Assembly: GCF_009737085.1 (NCBI RefSeq)
Contig: NZ_WOVL01000014.1
Coordinates: 1-64,000, forward strand
Reading direction: 5' to 3'
DNA: 64,000 bases
Source: Paenibacillus sp. NEAU-GSW1
Lineage (GTDB): Bacteria; Bacillota; Bacilli; Paenibacillales; Paenibacillaceae
The notes under the pieces: model-generated
What the model saw: only the letters and a program-made list of their open reading frames with translations
Database searches by the model: none
Told to the model about the DNA's origin: nothing
Translations under genes and position numbers: made by a program
In this document: positions 51,815 through 60,484 of the stretch, piece after piece
How positions within the stretch are numbered: the first letter of the stretch is position 1
Layout: each line of letters starts with the position of its first letter

Positions 51815-53035
51815 GTGACGGACCGCGCATACGCACTGTTCGAGGAGCAGCAGCAAGCAAGAGGCATTAACTTGGAGCAAGTGAAGCAGCAATTGAAAGC
51901 GCTCAAAATCGAGACACCGTCCTGGGGCTACGGCGATTCCGGCACTCGGTTCAAAACATTCCAAAAGGTAGGCGTCCCGCGCAACCCGTTCGAAAAATTC
52001 GACGACGCGGCGCAGGTGCATAAGCTGACCGGCCTTGCTCCGTCAGTTGCAATCCATATTCCTTGGGATAAAGTTGAAGATTACGGCAAGCTGAGAGGCC
52101 ATGCGGAAAGCCTTGGCCTGGCAATTGGCGCAGTCAATCCGAATCTGTTCCAAGAGGAAGACTATATGCTTGGCAGCGTGACGAACGCAAACGCGGCGAT
52201 TCGCCGCAAAGCGACGGATCATTTGCTCGAGTGCGTTGATATTGCCAAAGAAACGGGATCGAAGGACATTAGCCTTTGGTTCGCGGACGGCACGAACTAT
52301 CCGGGCCAAGGCGATATCCGCAGCCGCAAACGCTGGATGCAGGAAGCGCTGACCGAAATGTACAACGCAATGACGCCGCAAATGCGCATGCTTATTGAGT
52401 ACAAATGCTTTGAGCCGGCGTTCTACCATACGGATCTGGCGGATTGGGGCATGGCGTTCAACCTGGCGCAAAAGCTTGGTCCTCAAGCGGAGGTGCTCGT
52501 CGATACCGGCCACCATTTGCCGGGCGCGAACATCGAGCATATCGTCGCTTACTTGATCGACGAGCAGCGTCTCGGCGGCTTCCATTTCAATAGCCGCAAA
52601 TATGCGGATGACGATTTGATCGTCGGCTCGATTAACCCTTATGAGCTGTACCTGATCTTCTATCAAATTTTGCTCGCCGGCAAAGATTCGGACGCTGGCG
52701 TTCGCAACACGGTCAACAATATCGCATACATGATCGACCAATCGCACAACATCGAGCAAAAAATTCCGGCGATGCTCCGTTCCGTGCTGAACGTGCAAAC
52801 GCAATTTGCGAAGGCGCTGCTTATCAATCATGAAGAAGTTGCCGAAGCGCAAGCGCAAGGCGACGTGCTGGGCGCGGAAGACGCCGTGCGCCGCGCGTTC
52901 GAATTCGACGTAACGCCGCTTCTGCATGCGATCCGCGAGGAGCAAGGGCTGCCGGTTGATCCGATGAAAACGTATTTGACAAGCGGCTATGCCAAAGAAA
53001 TTGCAGTGCGCGGCAAGGGCGGTGCCAGCTGGTGA
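51815..53035 (+). CDS. rhaI: L-rhamnose isomerase, RhaI type
   Basis: Interconverts L-rhamnose and L-rhamnulose. The 406-residue TIM-barrel protein matches the Gram-positive/Pseudomonas RhaI group rather than E. coli RhaA: ETPSWGYGDSGTRFKTF, VAIHIPWDKVEDY, LWFADGTNYPGQGDIRSRK, LIEYKCFEPAFYHTD, VLVDTGHHLPGANIE and GGFHFNSRKYADDDL. Metal ligands are the Glu, Asp and His in these segments. GTG 51815 is preferred because AAAGGGTG lies seven bases upstream; an ATG at 51788 overlaps the previous stop but has no site. Its end overlaps rhaB. Confidence 0.93.
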   Translation: MTDRAYALFEEQQQARGINLEQVKQQLKALKIETPSWGYGDSGTRFKTFQKVGVPRNPFEKFDDAAQVHKLTGLAPSVAIHIPWDKVEDYGKLRGHAESLGLAIGAVNPNLFQEEDYMLGSVTNANAAIRRKATDHLLECVDIAKETGSKDISLWFADGTNYPGQGDIRSRKRWMQEALTEMYNAMTPQMRMLIEYKCFEPAFYHTDLADWGMAFNLAQKLGPQAEVLVDTGHHLPGANIEHIVAYLIDEQRLGGFHFNSRKYADDDLIVGSINPYELYLIFYQILLAGKDSDAGVRNTVNNIAYMIDQSHNIEQKIPAMLRSVLNVQTQFAKALLINHEEVAEAQAQGDVLGAEDAVRRAFEFDVTPLLHAIREEQGLPVDPMKTYLTSGYAKEIAVRGKGGASW

Positions 53036-54504
53036 CCATTCTCGCGTATGATTTAGGCGCGAGCAGCGGCAGAGCGCTGCTCGGCCGCTTAACCGGCGGG
53101 AAAATCGAAGTGGAGGAAATCCACCGATTTTCCAACGATCCGGTACAGATCGGGGAACGTCTCCATTGGGACGTTCTTCGCCTGTATCATGAGCTGAAGC
53201 AAGGACTGCTCAAGGCGAAGCATCAGGGCGCTCGACCGCAAAGCATCGGCATCGATACCTGGGCGGTCGATTTTGGCCTTTTGACTGCGAAGGGCGAGCT
53301 GCTGGGCAACCCGTACCATTACCGCGACCGGCATACGGAAGGGATGATGGAGAAGGTTTTCGCTTCCGTTCCGCAGTCTTATATTTTTGAACGCACCGGC
53401 ATTCAGTTTTTGCCGTTTAATACGATTTATCAGCTCGCGGCATTGAAGGAGGCCGGTTCGCCGTTTCTGAGCGGCGCAGAACGGTTTCTGATGATTCCGG
53501 ATTTGCTCCGCTATTATTTGACGGGCGAGATGCTCAACGAATTTTCCAACGCAACGACGACTCAGCTGTACAATCCGATCACCGAGGGCTGGGACTCGGA
53601 GCTGATCGCGAAGCTTGGGCTGCCGGCATCCATGTTCGGTACGGTCGTACAGCCAGGCGCGCAGGCTGGCCGCCTTCGCGCATCCGTCAGCTCGGAGCTT
53701 GGCGTCGATTCGATTTCGGTTATTGCCGTAGCCGAGCATGACACCGGATCTGCCGTTGCGGCGGTACCGGCGCTGGATCGCCAGTTCGCCTATTTAAGCT
53801 GCGGGACCTGGTCGTTGATGGGGACGGAAGTTGATCGTCCCGTCATTAACGAGAAGGCGTTCGAGCTTAATTTTACGAACGAGGGCGGCGTAGACGGTAC
53901 GTTCCGGCTGCTCAAAAACATTATGGGCCTATGGATTTTGCAGGAGCTTAAACGTGAATGGGATCGCGCAGGTGAGGATTACACCTTCTCTGAGCTCGTT
54001 GCATTGGCTGGCGAGGCAGCGCCTAACGCCGCATTTATCGACCCGGATGACGAGCTGTTCCTCGCTCCCGGCGAGATGAGCGTCCGCATCCGCAGCTATT
54101 GCGAGCGCACGGGACAGAAGGCGCCGGAGAGTCCGGGCGCAATTGTCCGTTGTATATTGGAGAGCTTGGCATTAAAATATCGGTATGTATTGGAAATGAC
54201 CGAGCAGCTGTCCGGTCAGCTATTCGGCGGATTGCACATGGTCGGCGGCGGCATTCAAAACAAGCTGCTTTGCCAGTGGACGGCGAATGCGATCGGCAAG
54301 CCGGTATGGGCGGGACCTACAGAGGGAAGCGCGATCGGCAATATGGCCGTGCAGTGGATTGCAAACGGCGAGCTTGCGGATATTTGGGAAGCGCGCAAAG
54401 TGATTCGCGAATCCTTCCTGATCGAGACATACGAGCCCGAGGAGAAAGCGGCTTGGGAAGAGGCGTATGGACGATTCGTCGCGACAGCCGGTTTAGAGCT
54501 TTAA
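53032..54504 (+). CDS. rhaB: Rhamnulokinase
   Basis: FGGY-family sugar kinase of 490 residues that phosphorylates L-rhamnulose at O1. It begins AYDLGASSGRALLGRL (phosphate 1 motif), has IGIDTWAVDFGLL, HYRDRHTEGMM, the AEHDTGSAVAAVP motif with the catalytic Asp, YLSCGTWSLMGTE, and MVGGGIQNKLLCQWTANAIG near the adenosine site. The GTG overlaps the rhaI stop (GTGA), indicating translational coupling. Product goes to RhaEW. Confidence 0.94.
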   Translation: MTILAYDLGASSGRALLGRLTGGKIEVEEIHRFSNDPVQIGERLHWDVLRLYHELKQGLLKAKHQGARPQSIGIDTWAVDFGLLTAKGELLGNPYHYRDRHTEGMMEKVFASVPQSYIFERTGIQFLPFNTIYQLAALKEAGSPFLSGAERFLMIPDLLRYYLTGEMLNEFSNATTTQLYNPITEGWDSELIAKLGLPASMFGTVVQPGAQAGRLRASVSSELGVDSISVIAVAEHDTGSAVAAVPALDRQFAYLSCGTWSLMGTEVDRPVINEKAFELNFTNEGGVDGTFRLLKNIMGLWILQELKREWDRAGEDYTFSELVALAGEAAPNAAFIDPDDELFLAPGEMSVRIRSYCERTGQKAPESPGAIVRCILESLALKYRYVLEMTEQLSGQLFGGLHMVGGGIQNKLLCQWTANAIGKPVWAGPTEGSAIGNMAVQWIANGELADIWEARKVIRESFLIETYEPEEKAAWEEAYGRFVATAGLEL

Positions 54505-54530
54505 TATATAGGTGATGGAGTGACTTTGCG

Positions 54531-55292
54531 ATGCTGGTAGCGGAGCGTTACGAAAAAATTGTTCAACTGGTCAATGAGAGAGGCAGCATACGGGTCTCCG
54601 AGCTTAGCGAGCTATGCGGAGTGACAGAGGAAACGATCAGGCGCGATCTTGACCGTCTGGAGCAAACGGGTAAGCTTCGCCGCTCGCATGGCGGAGCCGT
54701 CAGCGTGAAAGAGCAGCAGCAGCCGGAAACGCCTTATGCCGAGCGTGAGATTACGCATGCGGATGAGAAAAAGCGGATTGCGCAGGAAGCAATCAAGCTC
54801 ATTCAGCCGAATGACCGCATTTTGCTTGACGCGAGCTCGACCGCTTGGTATATGGCCTCGAACCTGCCGGATATTCCATTAACTGTGCTGACCAACTCGA
54901 TTAAAGTAGCTGTCGAGCTGAGCGGCAAGGAAAAAATTCAAGTGATTTCAACCGGAGGCTTGCTGGCTTCCCGCTCGCTATCCTATGTCGGTCCGCTCGC
55001 CGAGCGGTCGCTGGACGCCTATTACGTCAACAAACTGTTTCTTTCCTGCAAAGGCGTTCATCTGGACAAAGGGATCAGCGAGTCGAACGAGCTGCAAGCG
55101 CGGATTAAGCATAAAATGATCGGCATAGCCGATCAAGTGATTTTGCTGGCCGATGCGAGCAAATTCGGCGTTCAAGCGTTTACGCATGTCGCGGATCTGA
55201 CCGATGTGAATGCGATCATTACCGATCGGCGCATTCCGAAGGCGGTCGCTGACCAGCTTGCGGAGCGGGACATTTCGGTGACGGCGGTTTAA
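54531..55292 (+). CDS. rhaR: DeoR family transcriptional repressor RhaR
   Basis: DeoR regulator of 253 residues. The N-terminal winged helix reads RYEKIVQLVNERGSIRVSEL, CGVTEETIRRDLDRLEQTG and LRRSHGGAV. The C-terminal sugar-phosphate isomerase-like effector domain has LDASSTAWYMASNLP, TVLTNSIKVAVEL, FLSCKGVHLDKGISESNELQ and ILLADASKFG. It matches the B. subtilis rhamnose repressor RhaR (YulB) in family and position. It likely represses the operon until a rhamnose catabolite binds. Confidence 0.88.
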   Translation: MLVAERYEKIVQLVNERGSIRVSELSELCGVTEETIRRDLDRLEQTGKLRRSHGGAVSVKEQQQPETPYAEREITHADEKKRIAQEAIKLIQPNDRILLDASSTAWYMASNLPDIPLTVLTNSIKVAVELSGKEKIQVISTGGLLASRSLSYVGPLAERSLDAYYVNKLFLSCKGVHLDKGISESNELQARIKHKMIGIADQVILLADASKFGVQAFTHVADLTDVNAIITDRRIPKAVADQLAERDISVTAV

Positions 55293-55434
55293 CGGGCTTA
55301 CTTCAATCATATAAAATAGCATTCATGATTAACGGGCAGTTCGGCTTGTTTGCGAGTAATTGCAGCGGCAGGGCTGCTCCATTCTTATAGCTCAACTTGT
55401 CTGATAACCTGATAATAATGCGAGGTGCATAGAG

Positions 55435-56163
55435 GTGAAGGTATCGTTGTTTATCACCTGTCTCAGTGATGCGATCTATCCGAAAGTCGGCGAAGCGATG
55501 GTCAGATTGCTGGCGCGCTACGGCGTGCAGCTTGACTTTCCGAACGTGCAAACCTGCTGCGGACAGCCGGCCTTCAACAGCGGCTATTGGAAGGAAGCGC
55601 GGGCGACGGCGGCGACGATTCTCGATGCGTTCGAGGACAGCGATTTTGTCATTTCGCCATCCGGTTCTTGTACGGGGATGATCCATCACTATCCGAAGCT
55701 GTTCGAGGATGACCCTGTCATGTTAGCCCGCGCCGAGAAGCTGCAGCGGAAATCGTATGAGTTCACGCAATTTCTCGTGCAAGTGCTTGGCGTAACGGAT
55801 GTCGGAGCGAAGTTCCCACATAAAGTGACCTACCATCCTTCCTGTCACGGCACAAGGCTGCTGGGGGTTAAGGAGGAACCGATGGAGCTGATGCGCAACG
55901 TGAAGGGCCTTGAGTTCGTTCCGCTGCCTTATGCGGAAGACTGCTGCGGCTTCGGGGGCACCTTTGCCGTGAAGATGGCCGACATTTCCGGAGCGATGGT
56001 GACGGAGAAGGTCGACCATGTGCTTGAGACGGAAGCGGAAGTGCTCGTCGGTCTCGATATGGCTTGCATGATGAACATCGCAGGCAATTTGCGCTACCGC
56101 AACGAGCCGGTACGAGTCATGCATCTTGCTGAGCTTTTATACGAAGGGGTGACGCAGTCATGA
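55435..56163 (+). CDS. lutA: L-lactate oxidation complex subunit LutA (iron-sulfur)
   Basis: Cysteine-rich CCG-domain protein of 242 residues. The two CCG motifs are QTCCGQPAFNSGYW and EDCCGFGGTFAVK, each with accompanying Cys (SGSCTGMIHHYP and YHPSCHGTRLL), which hold iron-sulfur or heme-like redox centres in this family. LutA, LutB and LutC together oxidise L-lactate to pyruvate. GTG 55435 has GAGGTG seven bases upstream. It lies 142 bases after rhaR and overlaps lutB by four bases (ATGA). Confidence 0.93.
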   Translation: MKVSLFITCLSDAIYPKVGEAMVRLLARYGVQLDFPNVQTCCGQPAFNSGYWKEARATAATILDAFEDSDFVISPSGSCTGMIHHYPKLFEDDPVMLARAEKLQRKSYEFTQFLVQVLGVTDVGAKFPHKVTYHPSCHGTRLLGVKEEPMELMRNVKGLEFVPLPYAEDCCGFGGTFAVKMADISGAMVTEKVDHVLETEAEVLVGLDMACMMNIAGNLRYRNEPVRVMHLAELLYEGVTQS

Positions 56164-57683
56164 GCACGGCCGGTACGAATCTGAAGACGGTGAAGGAGCG
56201 CGCGAATTTGGCGCTGAATGACGAATTTCTAATTAAAGCGGTCAAGTTCACGACAGAGCGGCTGCGCAACGGTAAAAAAGCGGCGACAGCGGAGCACGGC
56301 AATTGGGAGGAATGGCGCGAGCGCGGCAGGCAGATCCGTCTGCATACGATCGCCCATCTCGATTATTATTTGAACTTGTTTGCCGACAACGCGCGTGCGA
56401 ACGGCGTTCATGTCCATTTTGCCTCGTCGTCCGCCGATGCGGTCAAAGTGGCGCTTGAAATCGCCCAGCATAAGCAAGCGAAAACGGTCGTTAAATCGAA
56501 ATCGATGGTGACCGAAGAGCTGCATTTGAATCAGAAGCTGGAAGAGATCGGCGTCGAAGCCATTGAGACAGACCTTGGCGAATATATTATTCAGCTTGCC
56601 GGAGAAGCGCCTTCGCATATTATTATTCCGGCTATTCATAAAAACCGGTTTCAAATTGCCGATTTGCTGTCGAAGGAAGCGGGCGAGGCGCTCGAGCCGG
56701 AGACGTCGGTGCTGGCGGGCTTTGTCCGTAAAAAGCTGCGTGAAAAGTTTCTGGAAGCCGATATCGGCATGACCGGCTGCAACTTTGCGATAGCCGAGAC
56801 GGGCTCAATGGTGCTGTTCGAAAATGAAGGCAATGCGCGTATGGTTACGACTGTGCCAAAAACGCAAATTACGCTCATGGGCATGGAGCGGATTATTCCT
56901 TCCTGGGCTGATCTTGAAGTCATGGCGACGCTGCTGCCGCGTTCGGCAACGGGACAAAAGCTGACCGCCTATATGTCGGGCATTACAGGACCGCGGCGCG
57001 ATGCGGACGCAGACGGCCCGGACGAAATGCACATCATTATCGTCGACAACGGCCGCTCCAATCAGTTGGGCGATCCGGAATTTCAGGAGCTGCTCAACTG
57101 CATCCGCTGCGGCGCTTGCTTGAACGCATGTCCGGTATACCGCCATATTGGCGGTCATGCTTACGGCGGAACGTACAGCGGTCCGATCGGCGCTGTTCTG
57201 ACGCCGGCATTGAAGAGCAATGTCGCGGAATGGGACGATATCGCGAACGCTTCGAGCTTGTGCGGCGCATGCTATGAGGCTTGTCCGGTCAAAATTCCGC
57301 TGCATGATATGCTCGTTTACTTGCGCAGACGCAAACAAGAGGGCGGACAAGGCAATGCGGTTGAATCGGCGGGGATGAAGGGCTTTGCTGCTGCGCTTGG
57401 CGATTCGAAGCGGTTCAGAGGACTGTTGCGCATCGGTCAGCTCGGCCAGAAGCTCGTCGTCCGCAATGGAGAGATTCGGACGAAGCTGGGTCCGCTGAAA
57501 GGCTGGAACAGCTATCGCGTAACGCCAAGCTTGCCGAAGCAGACTTTCCGTCAGAGCTGGAAGACGCTTGAAGAAGAGCTGAGACACGGACTGCGCGAGA
57601 TCGATCCGGCCGCGAAGGCGCGGATGGAAGCGATCGTTGAGCAGCGCAATAAAGGAAACGGAGGCGGTCACGGTCATGGCTGA
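56160..57683 (+). CDS. lutB: L-lactate oxidation complex subunit LutB (iron-sulfur)
   Basis: A 507-residue protein with an N-terminal LUD domain (VHFASSSADAVKVALEIAQ, KSKSMVTEELHLNQ, GCNFAIAETGSMVLFENEGNAR) and a C-terminal ferredoxin-like part with two 4Fe-4S motifs: CIRCGACLNACPVYRHIGGH and LCGACYEACPVKIPLHDM. It is the electron-transfer subunit of lactate oxidation. The ATG overlaps lutA and the end overlaps lutC by eight bases. The Gly/His-rich end (GNGGGHGHG) is unusual but short. Confidence 0.95.
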   Translation: MSTAGTNLKTVKERANLALNDEFLIKAVKFTTERLRNGKKAATAEHGNWEEWRERGRQIRLHTIAHLDYYLNLFADNARANGVHVHFASSSADAVKVALEIAQHKQAKTVVKSKSMVTEELHLNQKLEEIGVEAIETDLGEYIIQLAGEAPSHIIIPAIHKNRFQIADLLSKEAGEALEPETSVLAGFVRKKLREKFLEADIGMTGCNFAIAETGSMVLFENEGNARMVTTVPKTQITLMGMERIIPSWADLEVMATLLPRSATGQKLTAYMSGITGPRRDADADGPDEMHIIIVDNGRSNQLGDPEFQELLNCIRCGACLNACPVYRHIGGHAYGGTYSGPIGAVLTPALKSNVAEWDDIANASSLCGACYEACPVKIPLHDMLVYLRRRKQEGGQGNAVESAGMKGFAAALGDSKRFRGLLRIGQLGQKLVVRNGEIRTKLGPLKGWNSYRVTPSLPKQTFRQSWKTLEEELRHGLREIDPAAKARMEAIVEQRNKGNGGGHGHG

Positions 57684-58401
57684 AACCTATGAAGCTTGGT
57701 TAAAGCAGATGGAAGCGCAGTCGCGCGCAAAGCAAAATGACTTCATGAACGATATCGCGAACAAGCTGAAGCGTCCTCGCGTGACGGAAGCGCCTAAGCA
57801 TCCTTTCCGCGGCGCCCCCGATTTCTGGAAAGCGTACGAGCTGACGGAGGAAGAGCGCGTCGAACGGTTTACGGCCAATTTCAAGGCGGCCAGCGGCTTC
57901 GTCGAGCGGCTTTCGGATATGGAGGCAGCCAAACGATTCATTGCCGATAAGGCGGCGGAGTTGAGCGCGCATTACATGATCCGGCAAAATCAGCCGGAAC
58001 TGAATGAGATGGCGCTTGAGCAGGCCCTGCCAGATGCCAAGGTATCGGTGTGGAACAGCGATTCGGAAGAGCATTGGAAAGCGCGCGCTGCGGAAGCGGA
58101 TTTCGGCATCGTTATTGCCGACCATGCGGCAGCTTATACTGGCTCTGTAACGGTGCTGTCTTCCAAGGATAAAGGCAGATCGGTCAGCCTGCTGCCTACC
58201 GTGCTGTTTGTCGTCATTCCGCTGGAGCGGCTGAAAACGAGGCTCGGCGAAATTTTGCTCGGCTTCGACGAAGCAGGCAGAGAGCAGCTTCCAGCAGGCA
58301 TTCACTTTATTTCCGGGCCTAGCCGCTCGTCCGATATCGAGAACGCGCTTACGATCGGCGTTCACGGTCCGGGCGTTGTGTATGCGCTCATTGTCGGATA
58401 G
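57676..58401 (+). CDS. lutC: L-lactate oxidation complex subunit LutC
   Basis: A 241-residue LUD-domain protein: AKQNDFMNDIANKLKRPRV, FVERLSDMEAAKRFI, ADFGIVIADHAAAYTGSVTV, LPTVLFVVIPLERLK and FISGPSRSSDIENALTIGVHG with the PSRSSDIE and HGPG motifs at the end. It completes the LutABC complex. The ATG at 57676 is used because GGAGGCGG lies nine bases upstream; an earlier in-frame start at 57637 would give an unusual extension within lutB. Confidence 0.93.
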   Translation: MAETYEAWLKQMEAQSRAKQNDFMNDIANKLKRPRVTEAPKHPFRGAPDFWKAYELTEEERVERFTANFKAASGFVERLSDMEAAKRFIADKAAELSAHYMIRQNQPELNEMALEQALPDAKVSVWNSDSEEHWKARAAEADFGIVIADHAAAYTGSVTVLSSKDKGRSVSLLPTVLFVVIPLERLKTRLGEILLGFDEAGREQLPAGIHFISGPSRSSDIENALTIGVHGPGVVYALIVG

Positions 58402-58415
58402 GCGGTGGCGGCACG

Positions 58416-59123
58416 ATGCAAGTATCCAAGCTGACGAAGCGGAATCACTATGAAGAAATTACGGAGCAGATAAAGCAGCTAATTGCGGAGGGCAATTTGC
58501 GCATTGGCGATAAGCTGCCCTCCACGAAAGAGATGTCCGAACGCTTCGGCGTCGGACGCTCGACGACCAGGGAAGCTTTAAGCGCGCTGAAAGCGATGGG
58601 ACTTATTGAAATCAAGCAAGGCGGCGGGTGTACGGTCATCAGCGCCGTCGCCTCCGAGATCGGACTGCCGGAGCTGGATTCGCTGCGGATGAATCGGAAG
58701 ACGCTGCTGGAATTGCTGGAGGCGAGACAATCGTTCGAGGTATCGAACGCTTCAATTGCCGCCGTGAAGCGGACTGAGGAGGATTTGTCGCAGCTGCGAG
58801 ATACTGTGACCGAAATGAAAAACTCGATCGGCGATGACGTCGAAGGCGAGCGCACCGATTTTCTGTTCCATGCAGCGCTCGCGAAAGCGACGCAAAATTC
58901 CATTATGATCCGATTGTTCGATTCCATTACAAGCCAGATGGAGACAGCGATCCACGAAATCCGCCGCGTCGAGCTGTACGCCAACCGTTCCGTTGCGGAG
59001 CGGCTGTACGAGGAGCATTTGGCGATCTTCGAAGCCGTTTCCGCCGGTGATGCGGACGCAGCTGCGCTATGCATGAAACGGCATTTGCATCATGTGGAGA
59101 GCATCTTGATGAAATATGTATAA
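58416..59123 (+). CDS. lutR: GntR/FadR family repressor LutR
   Basis: GntR-type regulator of 235 residues. The winged helix-turn-helix is ITEQIKQLIAEGNLRIGDKL, PSTKEMSERFGVGRSTTREAL and LIEIKQGGGCTV. The all-helical FadR/FCD effector domain follows, with LLEARQSFEVSNASIAA, DFLFHAALAKATQN and EEHLAIFEAVSAGDADAA, His residues typical of a metal-binding ligand pocket. In B. subtilis LutR represses lutABC and responds to lactate. It starts 14 bases after lutC, so it is probably autoregulated in the operon. Confidence 0.88.
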   Translation: MQVSKLTKRNHYEEITEQIKQLIAEGNLRIGDKLPSTKEMSERFGVGRSTTREALSALKAMGLIEIKQGGGCTVISAVASEIGLPELDSLRMNRKTLLELLEARQSFEVSNASIAAVKRTEEDLSQLRDTVTEMKNSIGDDVEGERTDFLFHAALAKATQNSIMIRLFDSITSQMETAIHEIRRVELYANRSVAERLYEEHLAIFEAVSAGDADAAALCMKRHLHHVESILMKYV

Positions 59124-59282
59124 TGCGGATGCAGACCAACTGCCGGACGATCCGTGTGGTTGGTCGTCCAATTGTCACGCCAAACCTGCTAAAATTGCAG
59201 TTTTTCATTGTGTTCAAAAAAAACGTGCCCCGGCGATAAGCTTCTCAAATAGGCATGCTGACCACGATTTTATAAAATTGCA

Positions 59283-59323
59283 AAGGGCAAAGCTGTAACT
59301 TGCAGCTTTGCCCTTACTTTTTT
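59283..59323. terminator. Terminator after lutR, shared with the convergent gene
   Basis: Perfect 13-bp stem AAGGGCAAAGCTG / CAGCTTTGCCCTT with a 7-base loop and an ACTTTTTTT tail. It lies 160 bases after lutR and just before the end of the convergent gene. The gap before it contains only GGACGA/TCGTCC (59144-59167), of unknown meaning. Confidence 0.8.
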
Positions 59324-59329
59324 TACCGC

Positions 59330-60253
59330 TTATTTGGCTGCAAGAAATTCCTCGATATACTTGAGCGCTTTGTCGGTGTTCTCGCTTGTGACGCGAATGC
59401 CGATGATGTAATTGTCTTTCGCGACAACCGGCAGCTTGCCGATCAGCGCGCTTTCGCTTACTTCTACGCCGTATACATGCTCCGTCGGATCATCTTCGGT
59501 TTTTTGCTTGTAGCCGACTCCGCTATCGATCGCTTCCTTCACTTTTCCCGTAGCCAAATCATCCAGGCTCATAAAGATGCCTTGCGGCGCGATCCAGTTG
59601 AACGTCGCCTTGTCAACAATATAAACGTCCGGCTTCTCGGTCGCCAGCACGACCATCGCTTTTTGCTGGGAGGCCATGTCCATTTGATCCTTGGGATCTT
59701 GCGGAACATAGATCAATTTGACTTTGAAACGCTTCCAATCGGGCAATTGAGCGAGCATCGCGGCTTCCAACTGCTCTTCGGTACCGTTGCCGCCATTGCC
59801 GTCATTAATAAAATATTCGCCAAGATACATGACGGACAGGTCGATCGGCGGCAGCTTGGCGAGACGGGCTTGCTCTGCGCGGTGATCCGTATACGCATTA
59901 ATGCCGTAAATAATCAGCGCGAGCAAAACAATGCCGCCAAATACGTGGAGCTTATAATAGCGCCAGAAGTGGTCGGCTTTGGCAGCCGTACCGGCCATTT
60001 TTTTATATTTGCCGTATTCCTGCTCGTTGAATTGCTCCGCTGCCAGCTTATCCTCATACTCCAAAATATACCGGTACGCTTTCGTTACCGCTTCAAAATC
60101 GTTGCCTTCGCTGACCGTTTCGCTTCCGGAGCTTTGCTGCATCCGCCGGGAGCGAGATTGCCGCATCAGCGTCGTATAGCGCTTTTCAACTTCCTCTCTG
60201 GGAGCTTGATCGGGAAGGCCTAAAGTTTGGTACGCTTGCTGCAACTCGTTCAA
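59330..60253 (-). CDS. Membrane protein with degenerate J-like N-terminus and extracytoplasmic domain
   Basis: A 307-residue single-span membrane protein. Residues 1-75 look like a DnaJ J-domain (QQAYQTLGLPDQAPREEVEKRYTTLMRQ, EAVTKAYRYIL) but the His-Pro-Asp motif needed to stimulate DnaK is missing. A membrane helix (about 101-122, VFGGIVLLALIIYGI) follows, and the rest lies outside; it resembles part of an extracellular solute-binding fold (QQKAMVVLATEKPDVYIVDK, GIFMSLDDLA). AGTGAAACTTTC precedes the ATG. No recognised family or function; it stands alone, upstream of coaBC on the other strand. Confidence 0.75.
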   Translation of the reverse strand: MNELQQAYQTLGLPDQAPREEVEKRYTTLMRQSRSRRMQQSSGSETVSEGNDFEAVTKAYRYILEYEDKLAAEQFNEQEYGKYKKMAGTAAKADHFWRYYKLHVFGGIVLLALIIYGINAYTDHRAEQARLAKLPPIDLSVMYLGEYFINDGNGGNGTEEQLEAAMLAQLPDWKRFKVKLIYVPQDPKDQMDMASQQKAMVVLATEKPDVYIVDKATFNWIAPQGIFMSLDDLATGKVKEAIDSGVGYKQKTEDDPTEHVYGVEVSESALIGKLPVVAKDNYIIGIRVTSENTDKALKYIEEFLAAK

Positions 60254-60484
60254 GAAAGTTTCACCTCAGTCTATGTTTGAGAAGATCAATCATGTCTATC
60301 CTCTAGTATACAAATTTAAATGAGAGATTTCCAATCCTCGCGCGGAAGTTATAATTTGCATGGCGCAGACTGCGTGCAGGCTCCAAAACAATTGCTCGTA
60401 TGGTATGATAGGAAAAAGCGCGAATGGGCTGGCAACAATCAGTCAATACATAGATTAACAGCTTAATAACGGGGGAAATTTATT

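Noticed and set aside
49308..51860. An 850-codon open frame on the minus strand opposite rhaEW
   Set aside because: It mirrors the codon pattern of rhaEW, has no recognisable protein features or ribosome-binding site, and runs through a well-supported gene. Long antisense frames are common in this base composition (also 8287-9657 and 62788-63936).
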